A DNA stretch of 57,627 bases from a virus. Numbering within the stretch: position 1 is the stretch's first letter; the number at the start of each line of letters is the position of its first letter. The notes under the pieces are model-generated. The model saw nothing but the letters and a program-made list of their open reading frames with translations. It was not told where the DNA came from and ran no database searches. Shown one piece after another: positions 49,181 to 57,085 of the stretch. Made by a program: the position numbers and the translations under genes. The DNA lies in the IMG/VR virus record IMGVR_UViG_3300005336_000007, positions 1 through 57,627 of that record. One strand, 5' to 3'.

Positions 49181-49449
49181 AGCATTCCCTCCAGTTCGGG
49201 ATACCGCTCAAGGATCGCGTCTACGACTTTCCGTTGGTTAGCTAAGTCCAGATCGCAATACCACCAAGTAAATCCGCGAGTTTCCCAAAGGGTCAATTTA
49301 CTGTCCTTGTAACCCGCGTTAAAAGGCTCTGTCGGGCCGTAGACTTTGTCCAGAAGTTCGAGCTTATCGATGTTGTGCGGAAACCTAAACAGGCGATCAA
49401 GTAACGCAGACAGTTTGTCGGATGCGGTGCTATTATTCGTTTTGGTCAT
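49177..49449 (-). CDS. hypothetical protein
   Basis: 90 residues: LSALLDRLFRFPHNIDKLELLDKVYGPTEPFN...TRGFTWWYCDLDLANQRKVVDAILERYPEL. First gene of the unit below the promoter at 49541. Not recognised. Confidence 0.6.
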   Translation of the reverse strand: MTKTNNSTASDKLSALLDRLFRFPHNIDKLELLDKVYGPTEPFNAGYKDSKLTLWETRGFTWWYCDLDLANQRKVVDAILERYPELEGML

Positions 49450-49540
49450 GACTTGATTTTCTCCTTAACACGGTTAATCAGGTTGTGGCTTTGGGTTGTC
49501 GGAGTTAACGGCTCTGACAGCCCTTCTTTCTACGCGGAAC

Positions 49541-49569
49541 AGCGTACTCCTAATCGGCCATTGTGTCAA
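49541..49569 (-). promoter_or_regulatory. sigma70-type promoter
   Basis: Minus strand TTGACA (49564-49569), 17-base spacer, TACGCT (49541-49546). It lies over the 3-prime end of the NinG-like gene and points at the gene at 49449. The CTCTTGACAC context is identical to the promoter at 6042-6070. Confidence 0.55.
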
Positions 49570-50122
49570 GAGAGTTTCTCAACTTTAGCGTTTCCAGAAC
49601 CACTCTCAGGTGATCTCTAATCTCAGAAAGTTCAATGTAAGTCAGTTTACCCTTTTGTCGTGAGCGCTTCTCAAGATTCTTAAATGCTCTGATTCCGAAG
49701 TATCGTTTGAATTCATTCTCATAGTGATGAGGCGAAAACTCGTGGCGAAAGTTACAGAGCGAGCACTGAGCCGCGTTGTTCTCTAAAGACCACCGCAGAG
49801 ACTCAATCCCGCGACGGAATAAATGGCCCACTTCAAGATCTTCTGTTTCAGGACAGGTGAAGCACCTCCTATCTCTTATTGCGACGATCTCTCTGATGAG
49901 TTGATCGTTCTCAAGTTTGATGTCTCTTGCTGAGTCTCCGTCCTGTGTGTGTCGTGCTCGCCTAAAGACTTTCCTCAGTGGTGTTCGCTGCTTCAGCTTC
50001 GAGGCGTGACGTGATAGTGCATCCTCTACGTCTCCTGAGTAGGCTTTGCGTCTAAAGCCTGTGCGGCGTAGCGGCTTATAACTGGCTTTCGCCTCAAGAA
50101 ATGTTTTGGCCCCAAAACTCAT
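49550..50122 (-). CDS. NinG/Rap-like recombination protein
   Basis: 190 residues. Basic N-terminus, then CFTCPETEDLEVGHLFRRGIESLRWSLENNAAQCSLCNF and a Y-x(3)-KRYFGIRAF region: the C..C...GH..R......N...QC..CN pattern of lambda NinG (Rap), an HNH-like junction-processing nuclease. Between the adenine methylase and the promoter at 49541. Confidence 0.75.
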   Translation of the reverse strand: MSFGAKTFLEAKASYKPLRRTGFRRKAYSGDVEDALSRHASKLKQRTPLRKVFRRARHTQDGDSARDIKLENDQLIREIVAIRDRRCFTCPETEDLEVGHLFRRGIESLRWSLENNAAQCSLCNFRHEFSPHHYENEFKRYFGIRAFKNLEKRSRQKGKLTYIELSEIRDHLRVVLETLKLRNSLDTMAD

Positions 50123-50127
50123 AGTAT

Positions 50128-50787
50128 CTAATAGGCTGATGCTGTGAAACCTAATACTTGCTGTCTGAGCCTGTTAGCAGCGATCTCGCAGTACCTTTCC
50201 TCAACCTCAATACCTATGGCTTTTCGGCCTAAATCTTTGGCGGCTCGCAGAGTTGTGCCGCTGCCCATAAATGGATCAAGAATCGTTTCGATGAGTGGGA
50301 ATTCCACCTGCTTGTCCGCATGGCTTATGCAGTGCTTGATAAGTTTTAGAGGTTTTTGTGTTGGGTGATACGCGCCATCCAGCATTAACTCGACACGGTT
50401 GAAGATGAACACGCGCAAGGCACAATCAAACGAAGTAAACGCAAGTTCACCATCGGAGCCACAGATACGCTGTCCCTTATCCCAAAACAGCCATCCCATG
50501 CTCGGCGGTAGCGACCGAGTGAAATAGTTCGCGCCCCAAATAATCTGATTCGTTGAGCAGGCAAAAATTGAATCAAAAATCTCAGGCGCTGGCGCCTGGG
50601 AATCCCATCCCAAGAACTCATAAGCCTTGCGTCCTCCGTGTGAGCTTGTGGTAGGCCGCATGCCGTCGCGCTCAATACCGTAAGGCGGATCAGTCAGCAC
50701 CAAATCAACACTTGGAAGAGACGGAAGCAACTCCCTACAATCACAGTTGAAAATCTGGATTCCTTTTTCTTCGTAGTAGGGCTTCAT
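50128..50787 (-). CDS. adenine-N6/cytosine-N4 DNA methyltransferase, beta class
   Basis: 219 residues. Motif IV DPPYG (near 33) precedes motif I DPFMGSGTT (near 172), the beta-class order; HPTQKP motif between. GVEVEERYCEIAANRL-type C-terminus (AIGIEVEERYCE). It probably methylates phage DNA. It overlaps the small gene at 50784. Confidence 0.85.
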   Translation of the reverse strand: MKPYYEEKGIQIFNCDCRELLPSLPSVDLVLTDPPYGIERDGMRPTTSSHGGRKAYEFLGWDSQAPAPEIFDSIFACSTNQIIWGANYFTRSLPPSMGWLFWDKGQRICGSDGELAFTSFDCALRVFIFNRVELMLDGAYHPTQKPLKLIKHCISHADKQVEFPLIETILDPFMGSGTTLRAAKDLGRKAIGIEVEERYCEIAANRLRQQVLGFTASAY

Positions 50788-50978
50788 CCGCGCCTCCCTT
50801 TCCTTATGAACTCACGATCTCTCTGCTTTCTGAGGAAGTCTAAAGCTTGCCACGCTCGGGATAGTGACCATGCATAGCAAAGGAAGGTTCTTCCAAGGTA
50901 AATTGCAAAGCTCCGTAATTTTATTCCTCGATGGTCTGGATGGTGCTGCACTAGAATATAAAACTTCTTTCGTCGCAT
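50784..50978 (-). CDS. small basic protein
   Basis: 64 residues: RRKKFYILVQHHPDHRGIKLRSFAIYLGRTFLCYAWSLSRAWQALDFLRKQRD. Strongly basic. Coupled to the methylase gene. Not recognised. Confidence 0.55.
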   Translation of the reverse strand: MRRKKFYILVQHHPDHRGIKLRSFAIYLGRTFLCYAWSLSRAWQALDFLRKQRDREFIRKGRRG

Positions 50979-50989
50979 CTTTACAGTCG

Positions 50990-51376
50990 TCAGTCGAACT
51001 TCCAGTGAACGATCTCGCCTTTGAATGGGAGTCGCCCTTTCCAGAATGCTTTCATTTCCGTGAAGTCCTCAAACCCATCCAGACGGGCCAATTTCTCTCG
51101 CTCGTCTGCGCTCAACTCCTGGTCAGCAATCAGAACTCGTACTGAGTGTTCACACGCGATCTGCTTACAGGTGCAGCCGTGCAGAATCTCAATTGGTTCG
51201 ATCTTCGTGATCGGATATCGGCCCAACAGAAATGCGTACTTCGTGCGCAAGCCTACATATAGGTGTGCAATGTTGCCAACCTTATCGCGCACCTTTCGGG
51301 TTGCTCTGATTGTGTGGCGCTTCCTGCCATCACGGATGAAGGGCGCGAACCGTTCTTTGAAGTTATAGAGTCCCAT
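50990..51376 (-). CDS. ASCH-domain-like protein
   Basis: 128 residues: LYNFKERFAPFIRDGRKRHTIRATRKVRDKVGNIAHLYVGLRTKYAFLLGRYPITKIEPIEI, the layout of ASCH domains (an N-terminal F.P.I..G.K..TIR motif). ASCH proteins bind RNA or modified nucleotides. C-terminal WKGRLPFKGEIVHWK fits the family. Confidence 0.7.
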   Translation of the reverse strand: MGLYNFKERFAPFIRDGRKRHTIRATRKVRDKVGNIAHLYVGLRTKYAFLLGRYPITKIEPIEILHGCTCKQIACEHSVRVLIADQELSADEREKLARLDGFEDFTEMKAFWKGRLPFKGEIVHWKFD

Positions 51377-51393
51377 TTACCCTTTCTTCTCGG

Positions 51394-51612
51394 TCAGTTG
51401 TGCAGCAGTATTGAGAGTGCGCGATATTCCAACTCATCACGCGTGCTACCATCCTCTGCAAACGTCATAATCGCATCTTCGTTATTCTCACCAACGAATA
51501 ACGCCACCTTACGCGCGAACTCAATCGGATCGTCCGGGTTATCAACATACTTTCCGATTCGTTCCAACGCTTTATAGCGAGTCATTATCGACGTTGCTGT
51601 TAGTTCAGGCAT
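51394..51612 (-). CDS. hypothetical protein
   Basis: 72 residues, acidic and helical (YKALERIGKYVDNPDDPIEFARKVALFVGENNEDAIMTFAEDG). Between ASCH and primase genes. Not recognised. Confidence 0.6.
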   Translation of the reverse strand: MPELTATSIMTRYKALERIGKYVDNPDDPIEFARKVALFVGENNEDAIMTFAEDGSTRDELEYRALSILLHN

Positions 51613-51645
51613 TGTTCGTTTTCCCTTCTCCGGTCAATTGTGCAA

Positions 51646-52452
51646 TCACTGGCTGCCCTTAGACCATCTTAGGTCTTTTAAGGACGCCTGCATGTCTGCG
51701 TAGTTACCGCCAAGGTTGACAAACTCTCTTATATCCTTTACTGGTGGAAGCCAAAGACAACTTGAGATTGAAAGCATAGAACGCAGTTTCTCTGCGCCTT
51801 TAACTCCCGGTCCATCGTTGTCAGTGACAATTACTAACCTGCGGATCTTATGCCGCGCGATGTAACCCAATATCATTTCCTCTTGTCCGAGACATGCCGC
51901 CCTACCGATTGCTTGCAGCCCGATGGTCATAGCTGCCGCAAGGTCTGTCGGCCCTTCCACTAGATAAAGAACGCCGTCTGACATGTAATGATAATCGAGG
52001 GGAATAAAAATCCCTGACTTCGATCCCTTCACTGCCCACTTATCGCCCTTGTCATTTCGTAAACGAATTCCTATCACGTCTCCGCTCGCATTCTTCATCG
52101 GGAACGCCCAAGCGTTAAAGGTTGACCATGCACAACCGATCGCTTTCAAACAATCAGTATCAACGCCGAGCAGCATTCCAAGCCCGTCTAGCCGGTAGAA
52201 GTCGGTTTGCTTAAACCACCTTTCCCACATTGCGCGAGCATCAAGCGGCTTGTCCTCGATCGCCTTTCTCGCAGGGGCTGTGTACGGAATTCTGATATCC
52301 GTTTTGTGGAGATAGCCACCGTTTCTCATTGGCGTTTCCGACTTTACGCGCATACAACAGACAGCCCCGTCCTGATATGTACACCAGTCAGGATGATCGC
52401 ATATCGAACATCGCCGCTTTTTGTTTACGCGATACCAGCGTTCAACATTCAT
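51646..52452 (-). CDS. DNA primase (zinc finger plus TOPRIM)
   Basis: 268 residues. N-terminal zinc site CSICDHPDWCTYQDGAVCCMR; TOPRIM core with LYLVEGPTDLAAAMTIGLQAIG (Glu) and VTDNDGPG (the D-x-D motif). Shorter than bacterial DnaG; no helicase domain, which is supplied by the next gene upstream. Overlaps the helicase gene by 4 bases. Confidence 0.85.
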   Translation of the reverse strand: MNVERWYRVNKKRRCSICDHPDWCTYQDGAVCCMRVKSETPMRNGGYLHKTDIRIPYTAPARKAIEDKPLDARAMWERWFKQTDFYRLDGLGMLLGVDTDCLKAIGCAWSTFNAWAFPMKNASGDVIGIRLRNDKGDKWAVKGSKSGIFIPLDYHYMSDGVLYLVEGPTDLAAAMTIGLQAIGRAACLGQEEMILGYIARHKIRRLVIVTDNDGPGVKGAEKLRSMLSISSCLWLPPVKDIREFVNLGGNYADMQASLKDLRWSKGSQ

Positions 52453-54101
52453 GCTGGACGCCTCCAGTTATTCTTTGCCAGTGCGTCAATCAGCTTGCCA
52501 GCATCAACCATTGAGAGATCCTTAGTCTCATAACCGTGACGTTGCAGTAGGTTGCACTGCTTCAGGGTAGCGAGTTTCTTATCGAAGCGTCTAAACATCT
52601 CATTCATTACTTGGCGCACTTGAGCGTAGGGCATACCCTCCGGATTCACACCTTGCTTCAGCAGGAACGAGCGCTGCTTCTCTGAAATGCTCTTGCCGGA
52701 ATCCCATCCCCTGGCCTTAGAAGGTTGAAGCTGAAAAACGTCAAAAGGGTTAATCGTCTTAGTGCTGAACCTTGCCGTAGCGACAAGATGCGCCTTTCTT
52801 GCGGCTTCACGTTTTTTGCGCTCCTCAATTTCCCGGTGAATGTCGCGCTCGGCTTCATCAAGCGCTTGGTCCATGCGGATAGCCTTGCCGTTTTGCTTTG
52901 CCTTTGCTATCGCTCGTTCAACCGCTTCATCACTAACTTTCCCGCCCAATACATCCGCAGTCGTCATCAATTTGTGCCGACCGGCATTGCCAACAAAATC
53001 CAAAACCAAGGCCGAAGGTTTAGGGCTTAAAGATATTGCGATCTTCCGCGCTTCGGCTGTTTCAACTCCGTCAACTACGCCTTTCAATGGTCTAAGTGAT
53101 CGACCTATGATCTGCGCATAGAGGCACCTCGATTTTGTTGGCCGGCCCTGTACGATTACCTTAACTGCCGGATTGTCGTAGCCCTCGGTCGCAACGCCAA
53201 CATTCACGAGCACCTGAGTTCTGCCGCTGTCGAAGTCTCGAAAGATCCTGTAACGATCTGGTTTTGGTGTTTTGCCACAAACCCAATCTGCCATCCCTGG
53301 TCTATGTCGGTTGAAAATCTCTGACAGCATTTCGGCCTGTTTCACGGTAACAGTGAAAACAAGTGTTCTCTTGCCGTCACCAATAATCTCTATTGAAGCG
53401 GATGCTATGCCGTGTAGATTCTTTTCCGCTTCCATCACTGCCGCAAGGTCGGCGCCGTTCAGATCTCCCGCAGTTGTTCGCACGGCTGAGAAGTCTAAAC
53501 CCTCGATATGGACCATCTTCTGATCGACCGGAACCAGCCAGCCATCATGTATCGCATCAAGGATCTCGTAATCGTAGGCTACACTTTCAAAGACTTGGCC
53601 CAATGCCTGCTCATCGGCTCGGTCTGGCGTTGCCGTCACTCCCAAGATCTTCAGTTCAGGATTTTGTTTGTAGTAATCAAGTACGCGCCTAAATGATGGG
53701 CTTGTGTAGTGATGGGCTTCGTCACAAACAACAAGGCCAAAGTCGTTAGGATCGAAGATCTTCATTCGACCGTGGCCGCCGTTACCCGCACATTGCGTTT
53801 GGATTGTTGAGACAACCACCGGAGCGCGATTGTGGTAAAACTCGTCTGCCTGTAAGTCAGCCATCTCGATATCGGCGTTGATCCCAAAGTCATTCCTAAG
53901 ACGATTGACTGCCTGAGTGATCAACTCACCTCGATGCGCAAGCACCATCGCGCGCCTTGGCTGCATCTTGCGGATGATGTCACAGAAGATTTGAGTCTTA
54001 CCCGTTCCCGTAGGGCACACAACTAGAGTGCTGTTCTTTTCTTCCCACGCGTTGAAAACCGCGCTCACCGCTTCTGACTGGTAGTCGCGTAAGGTGCTCA
54101 C
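52449..54101 (-). CDS. superfamily 2 DEAD/DEAH helicase
   Basis: 550 residues. CPTGTGKT (Walker A, near 30), CDEAHH (near 128), GVTATP, and QIIGRSLRP (motif VI) define an SSL2/UvsW-like helicase. A C-terminal 120-residue part (SISEKQRSFLLKQGVNPEG...RRFDKKLATLKQ) is typical of phage versions. It presumably opens or remodels the origin for the primase. Confidence 0.9.
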   Translation of the reverse strand: MSTLRDYQSEAVSAVFNAWEEKNSTLVVCPTGTGKTQIFCDIIRKMQPRRAMVLAHRGELITQAVNRLRNDFGINADIEMADLQADEFYHNRAPVVVSTIQTQCAGNGGHGRMKIFDPNDFGLVVCDEAHHYTSPSFRRVLDYYKQNPELKILGVTATPDRADEQALGQVFESVAYDYEILDAIHDGWLVPVDQKMVHIEGLDFSAVRTTAGDLNGADLAAVMEAEKNLHGIASASIEIIGDGKRTLVFTVTVKQAEMLSEIFNRHRPGMADWVCGKTPKPDRYRIFRDFDSGRTQVLVNVGVATEGYDNPAVKVIVQGRPTKSRCLYAQIIGRSLRPLKGVVDGVETAEARKIAISLSPKPSALVLDFVGNAGRHKLMTTADVLGGKVSDEAVERAIAKAKQNGKAIRMDQALDEAERDIHREIEERKKREAARKAHLVATARFSTKTINPFDVFQLQPSKARGWDSGKSISEKQRSFLLKQGVNPEGMPYAQVRQVMNEMFRRFDKKLATLKQCNLLQRHGYETKDLSMVDAGKLIDALAKNNWRRPA

Positions 54102-55012
54102 CGTTTAATCGCCTTCTCGCGTAGTTCGATCGTCTTCTTTGGAAACCAATGTGTGTATCCAAACTCCGAAACAAAGCCTCTCTGCTTGCAGCTTGTGCAA
54201 TCATCCCGCGTTCGGCCCTGACACGTTGGACAAACGGCATACGGTAAGACTTGCTTAAGTGTCGCCCAGGCATTTTGAAGATCAATTAAACAGTCCTTAC
54301 CAATTTCGCGGAACCTCAACTCACTGGTTTCTAACGACTTTTCGACGGAGAGTTTTATCCGTTGCAGATCGGCAAGGGTTGACCGGAAAGAGTCAGCTTC
54401 TTTCCAGTCTTCGAGAATCGCATCAGGAATGGGGTAGCCAGTCTTATCAACAGCCCTCACCTCGTCTTCGGCGTTCGCCTTTCGGATTTCCTTAACCGCC
54501 GTTGCGACGGATTTCTCACCCCGCTCTATTTGGGCAACGACTTCTTTTGGTGCCTCACGTAACACTTTTTTCGCTTGTTCTATCGTGCTCGGACTAACCT
54601 CTACCTCTTTGGCTGCCTCAGCCGTGGTTGTCCAATTCCGTATTTGTACGGAATTGGAATTTGTTGGGCTTTTTGAGGATTTCAGATTCGGATTCCCCCT
54701 CGGGAGGTCCGCGATCTTAGCCACAGCCAACGCTTTTTGACTTGCTGTCAGGTGTCGCCGGCACAGATTCTCAGAAACAATAAAGGCGATCGGGTCCCCT
54801 GCGCCGTTGAAGTCCTGAAACTCGGGCTCAACACCGACTAGGCGGCAAGCCCGATAGCGATTTCGTCCGTCAAGAATTTTTCCATCCAGTAAGACGATCG
54901 GATGTCGAAGGCCGTGCCCTTGGATATCGGCCGCCAACGCGTTCAACTCAACCTGGCCTAACATCGGGACAATAGACGCATAAGGATGAAACTCATACTC
55001 TTGTTCATTCAT
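54098..55012 (-). CDS. ParB-like protein with C-terminal zinc ribbon
   Basis: 304 residues. N-terminal ParB/Srx domain: PMLGQVELNALAADIQGHGLRHPIVLLDGKILDGRNRYRACRL. A helix-turn-helix follows (TAEAAKEVEVSPSTIEQAKKVL), then a coiled coil and a CPTCQGRTRDDCTSCKQRG zinc ribbon. Phage ParB-like proteins bind DNA or nick it. It lies next to the iterons and may act on them. Confidence 0.8.
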   Translation of the reverse strand: MNEQEYEFHPYASIVPMLGQVELNALAADIQGHGLRHPIVLLDGKILDGRNRYRACRLVGVEPEFQDFNGAGDPIAFIVSENLCRRHLTASQKALAVAKIADLPRGNPNLKSSKSPTNSNSVQIRNWTTTAEAAKEVEVSPSTIEQAKKVLREAPKEVVAQIERGEKSVATAVKEIRKANAEDEVRAVDKTGYPIPDAILEDWKEADSFRSTLADLQRIKLSVEKSLETSELRFREIGKDCLIDLQNAWATLKQVLPYAVCPTCQGRTRDDCTSCKQRGFVSEFGYTHWFPKKTIELREKAIKR

Positions 55013-55080
55013 AGATTTGTTTCCTATGGAGATCCTTGAAACTTAATCCAAACCAAGCTAAACGGAGGTCGAAAAACGGT

Positions 55081-55160
55081 AAGCAAAAGTCCGAACTTTG
55101 CTTGATGGTTTGCTTCGATTTTGCTTCATGTTTTGATTAACGTTTGCTTGGCTTTTGCTT
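55081..55160. repeat. iteron array, candidate replication origin
   Basis: TTTGCTT starts at 55097, 55109, 55120, 55143 and 55154, with a variant TTTGATT at 55132: six units spaced 12, 11, 12, 11 and 11 bases, about one helix turn. An inverted AAGCAAA is at 55081-55087. The array covers the last codons of the DUF1376 gene and runs past its stop. The spacing is not a multiple of three, so the repeat is conserved as DNA and not as peptide, which fits initiator binding sites. Confidence 0.65.
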
Positions 55161-55484
55161 GCCGCCAATGGCGCCCGCAGACTGTCGCCCTTTGGCTTTG
55201 CGCGCTTCCTTTAGCATTCGCGGATTAAACACGCGCCCGTTTCCATCGCTATCAAACTTAGCCAGTATCGGCCCTTTGATCCGCTCCCATGTCTCGAAGT
55301 CAACGCCGCCCATCATGGCTAATTCGTCTTGATCGTTGGGTAGTGTTCCCGCGGGCGTCTCGTACCATGAACGGAATAAAAGTGTAAGGTAAACGTCGCG
55401 TTGCTGGTGGCTCATGCGAGCACGTGTATTGCTGCCTAGCCAGTCACTGGCATACCAGAGAACTGCGGGTAACTTATCCTTCAT
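55137..55484 (-). CDS. DUF1376 replication protein
   Basis: 115 residues: LPAVLWYASDWLGSNTRARMSHQQRDVYLTLLFRSWYETPAGTLPNDQDELAMM is the DUF1376 domain found at the N-terminus of phage replication initiator proteins. The protein is short: after the TAA at 55137-55139 the frame stays open for about 43 codons to the ParB start, so a longer ancestor is possible. Its 3-prime end contains the iterons. Confidence 0.75.
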   Translation of the reverse strand: MKDKLPAVLWYASDWLGSNTRARMSHQQRDVYLTLLFRSWYETPAGTLPNDQDELAMMGGVDFETWERIKGPILAKFDSDGNGRVFNPRMLKEARKAKGRQSAGAIGGKQKPSKR

Positions 55485-55499
55485 TGTGCGGAGTGGTCC

Positions 55500-55601
55500 A
55501 TAAAAGAAAAGCGATTGATAGTCGCGTCCGCGCTTTTGCCCGCCTTAACCTGCCTTCAGGAACAAGAAAAGACTTTCGGCGTAACGCGACTATCAATCGC
55601 T
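55500..55601 (-). promoter_or_regulatory. long leader hairpin with T-tract, possible attenuator
   Basis: An 18-bp perfect inverted repeat (55510-55527 with 55584-55601; AGCGATTGATAGTCGCGT and its complement) encloses 56 bases. The 56 bases contain a smaller hairpin CCTG-AAGG-CAGG and a CGCC/GGCG pair. On the minus strand the stem is followed by TTTTCTTTTA, as in intrinsic terminators, only 16 bases before the DUF1376 ATG. It probably controls expression of the replication genes; a separate small RNA or a single-strand initiation site are alternatives. Confidence 0.6.
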
Positions 55602-55658
55602 CCTGAAGTTCCTACGATATGACCGGGGCAAGTCGGTGTTTATCAAACGCGTGGACGA

Positions 55659-55686
55659 ATTATACTTTAACTACAAACCAAAGCAA
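55659..55686 (-). promoter_or_regulatory. sigma70 promoter of the replication operon
   Basis: Minus strand TTGCTT (55681-55686), 16-base spacer, TATAAT (55659-55664). It would start a leader RNA of about 165 bases that runs through the hairpin at 55510-55601 before the DUF1376 start. Confidence 0.6.
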
Positions 55687-55725
55687 CTCTTTTCTCTTCC
55701 TTAACCGGGAGAGGCGTTGCTGTTT

Positions 55726-55857
55726 CTACTCACCGTAATAATCGTCATCGTCATATTCTTCTTCGTCGCAATCGTGCGAGCAGTCATCAGGTGCAGATTG
55801 CCAGTGGTCTTCCATATCGCAATCGCAAGCCGCTTCGCATTCAGGACAATCGTGCAT
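55726..55857 (-). CDS. acidic cysteine-rich miniprotein
   Basis: 43 residues: MHDCPECEAACDCDMEDHW then an Asp/Glu/Tyr tail (DCDEEEYDDDDYYGE). Six cysteines and strong negative charge; GGGAGAA before the ATG. A DNA-mimic or metal-binding role is conceivable. The + strand ORF overlapping it is its shadow. Confidence 0.6.
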   Translation of the reverse strand: MHDCPECEAACDCDMEDHWQSAPDDCSHDCDEEEYDDDDYYGE

Positions 55858-55867
55858 TTCTCTCCCT

Positions 55868-55933
55868 CTACTTCCCTAAAGGATTTAGTGGCTGCGCTGA
55901 TTCTGTTGGCTCACTTCCCGCTATCACTTTCAA
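55868..55933 (-). CDS. 21-residue ORF
   Basis: TTG at 55931-55933 overlaps the preceding TGA and follows GAGGGG. Product KVIAGSEPTESAQPLNPLGK. Supported only by start context and spacing. Confidence 0.35.
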   Translation of the reverse strand: MKVIAGSEPTESAQPLNPLGK

Positions 55934-56163
55934 TGTAGCCCCTCGGGTAATTTGCATTCGATGTACATTGACGCCCCGTCAGAACCGCGTCCGCCACACT
56001 CTTCTCCAAACTGAAACCCTAACGCCTCCAGCGGTGCGCGTAGCTCCGGCGTGTGCAGCCCTTTGAACGGCAACTTGTCTTCCATGACGAGTGCTCTACC
56101 GCCGCGACGTTCTCCGGCTACGATTCCTTCTGGCGTGTTTGCGAATAGATCTGCTAAGTCCAT
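55930..56163 (-). CDS. hypothetical protein
   Basis: 77 residues: DLADLFANTPEGIVAGERRGGRALVMEDKLPFKGLHTPELRAPLEALGFQFG. GGAG before the ATG. Not recognised. Confidence 0.6.
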   Translation of the reverse strand: MDLADLFANTPEGIVAGERRGGRALVMEDKLPFKGLHTPELRAPLEALGFQFGEECGGRGSDGASMYIECKLPEGLH

Positions 56164-56236
56164 GATTCAATCTCCTCTCTCTTGTTTGGTTTCCGTTCCA
56201 CTGTCAACTCATAAGTCTGTATCCTCAATAACAACT

Positions 56237-56467
56237 TCACTGCTCACCACTGGCAGCGAGTACCTTACGAAATGCTTCCGCGATCAACGGGACAAGTCCG
56301 GGCACCGCGGATGAAGCGCCGCCACTCGTGCAAAGCCTGACCATGCTAAAGCTGTGCTCGCCCTCAGGAACCGTAACCACATACCAATCGCCGTTATTGC
56401 CCCAACCGATACAAAGTTCAAGCCTGCGCCCGTCTCGCGCATCTCGATCGTCAGTGAGGTATCGCAC
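56237..56467 (-). CDS. hypothetical protein
   Basis: 76 residues from GTG at 56465-56467: RYLTDDRDARDGRRLELCIGWGNNGDWYVVTVPEGEHSFSMVRLCTSGGASS. The beta pattern IGWGNNGDWYV..VPEG is common in small phage proteins. The AGGCAAA boxes lie directly upstream. Function unknown. Confidence 0.65.
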   Translation of the reverse strand: MRYLTDDRDARDGRRLELCIGWGNNGDWYVVTVPEGEHSFSMVRLCTSGGASSAVPGLVPLIAEAFRKVLAASGEQ

Positions 56468-56475
56468 TTCTCAGC

Positions 56476-56559
56476 TTTGCCTAATAAATCGCGTTTGCCT
56501 AAAAATTCCTCCGTTTGCCCAAAAAATCATTTTGACGCAAACGGCGAACGTTTAGGCAA
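56476..56559 (-). repeat. AGGCAAA box array upstream of 56467
   Basis: On the + strand TTTGCCTAATAAA (56476-56488), TTTGCCTAAAAA (56494-56505), TTTGCCCAAAAAA (56514-56526), starts spaced 18 and 20 bases, and an inverted TTTAGGCAA (56551-56559). Similar boxes occur at 3365-3417. They sit where the promoter of the gene at 56467 should be, so they are probably operator sites. Confidence 0.5.
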
Positions 56560-56569
56560 GCGCCAGATA

Positions 56570-56887
56570 TTAGAATTTAATGCCGAGCTTCTTCAGCATC
56601 TGTTCTTCCTCCAGCGTCATATCGCCCTCTACCACTTTGTTAAAGAACTTCCGGCATAACAGATGGAAGTCTGAGTGTGGATAAAGAGCCGTGATAGCAC
56701 GATCAATCGCCTCTGACATGAATTCAGCGTCTAAGGGATCTTCGTACAGGTAATCGCGCAAAGCATTCAAGGCAAAGCTGAGTTGAAGTGCTGCGCCCGG
56801 ATGGCCTTTGTAAGGCTCAAAGGCGTTTTCCCAATCCTCCGCATCAAGGGGCGGATTCTCAGTTTGTTTGTTAGGATTGTCTGACAT
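56570..56887 (-). CDS. hypothetical acidic protein
   Basis: 105 residues: PPLDAEDWENAFEPYKGHPGAALQLSFALNALRDYLYEDPLDAEFMSEAIDRAITALY. GGAGGT before the ATG. Helical; not recognised. Directly under the promoter at 56977. Confidence 0.65.
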   Translation of the reverse strand: MSDNPNKQTENPPLDAEDWENAFEPYKGHPGAALQLSFALNALRDYLYEDPLDAEFMSEAIDRAITALYPHSDFHLLCRKFFNKVVEGDMTLEEEQMLKKLGIKF

Positions 56888-56976
56888 GGTCGAATACCTC
56901 CAGTAAAGGTTTCGGTCGTGTAGGGTTGGCGAGTGTTACCAGCACTTGCCAGCCCGCTTCATTTGCGAGGCCGACC

Positions 56977-57005
56977 ACTATAGACACATTGTTTCATCTG
57001 TGCAA
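56977..57005 (-). promoter_or_regulatory. sigma70 promoter
   Basis: Minus strand TTGCAC (57000-57005), 17-base spacer, TATAGT (56977-56982), driving the gene at 56887. It begins immediately after the putative terminator at 57025-57075. Confidence 0.65.
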
Positions 57006-57020
57006 GTTCTACGGTAAATT

Positions 57021-57075
57021 AAAAGGGCCGGCTCACCTTGCGAGTCTCTGTGGCCTCGCTCCAGTTCACCAGCCC
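57021..57075 (-). terminator. intrinsic terminator-like hairpin after the tRNA
   Basis: On the minus strand GGGCTGG (57069-57075) pairs with CCGGCCC (57025-57031), followed by TTTT; inside, GCGAG pairs with CTCGC. Together about 51 bases. It would end the transcript that carries the tRNA and its antisense anticodon copy. Confidence 0.5.
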
Positions 57076-57085
57076 TTGTTGATTT

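Noticed and set aside
55717-55938. + strand ORF with hydrophobic start
   Set aside because: It is the mirror of an Asp/Glu/Cys-rich minus-strand gene with a good ribosome binding site.
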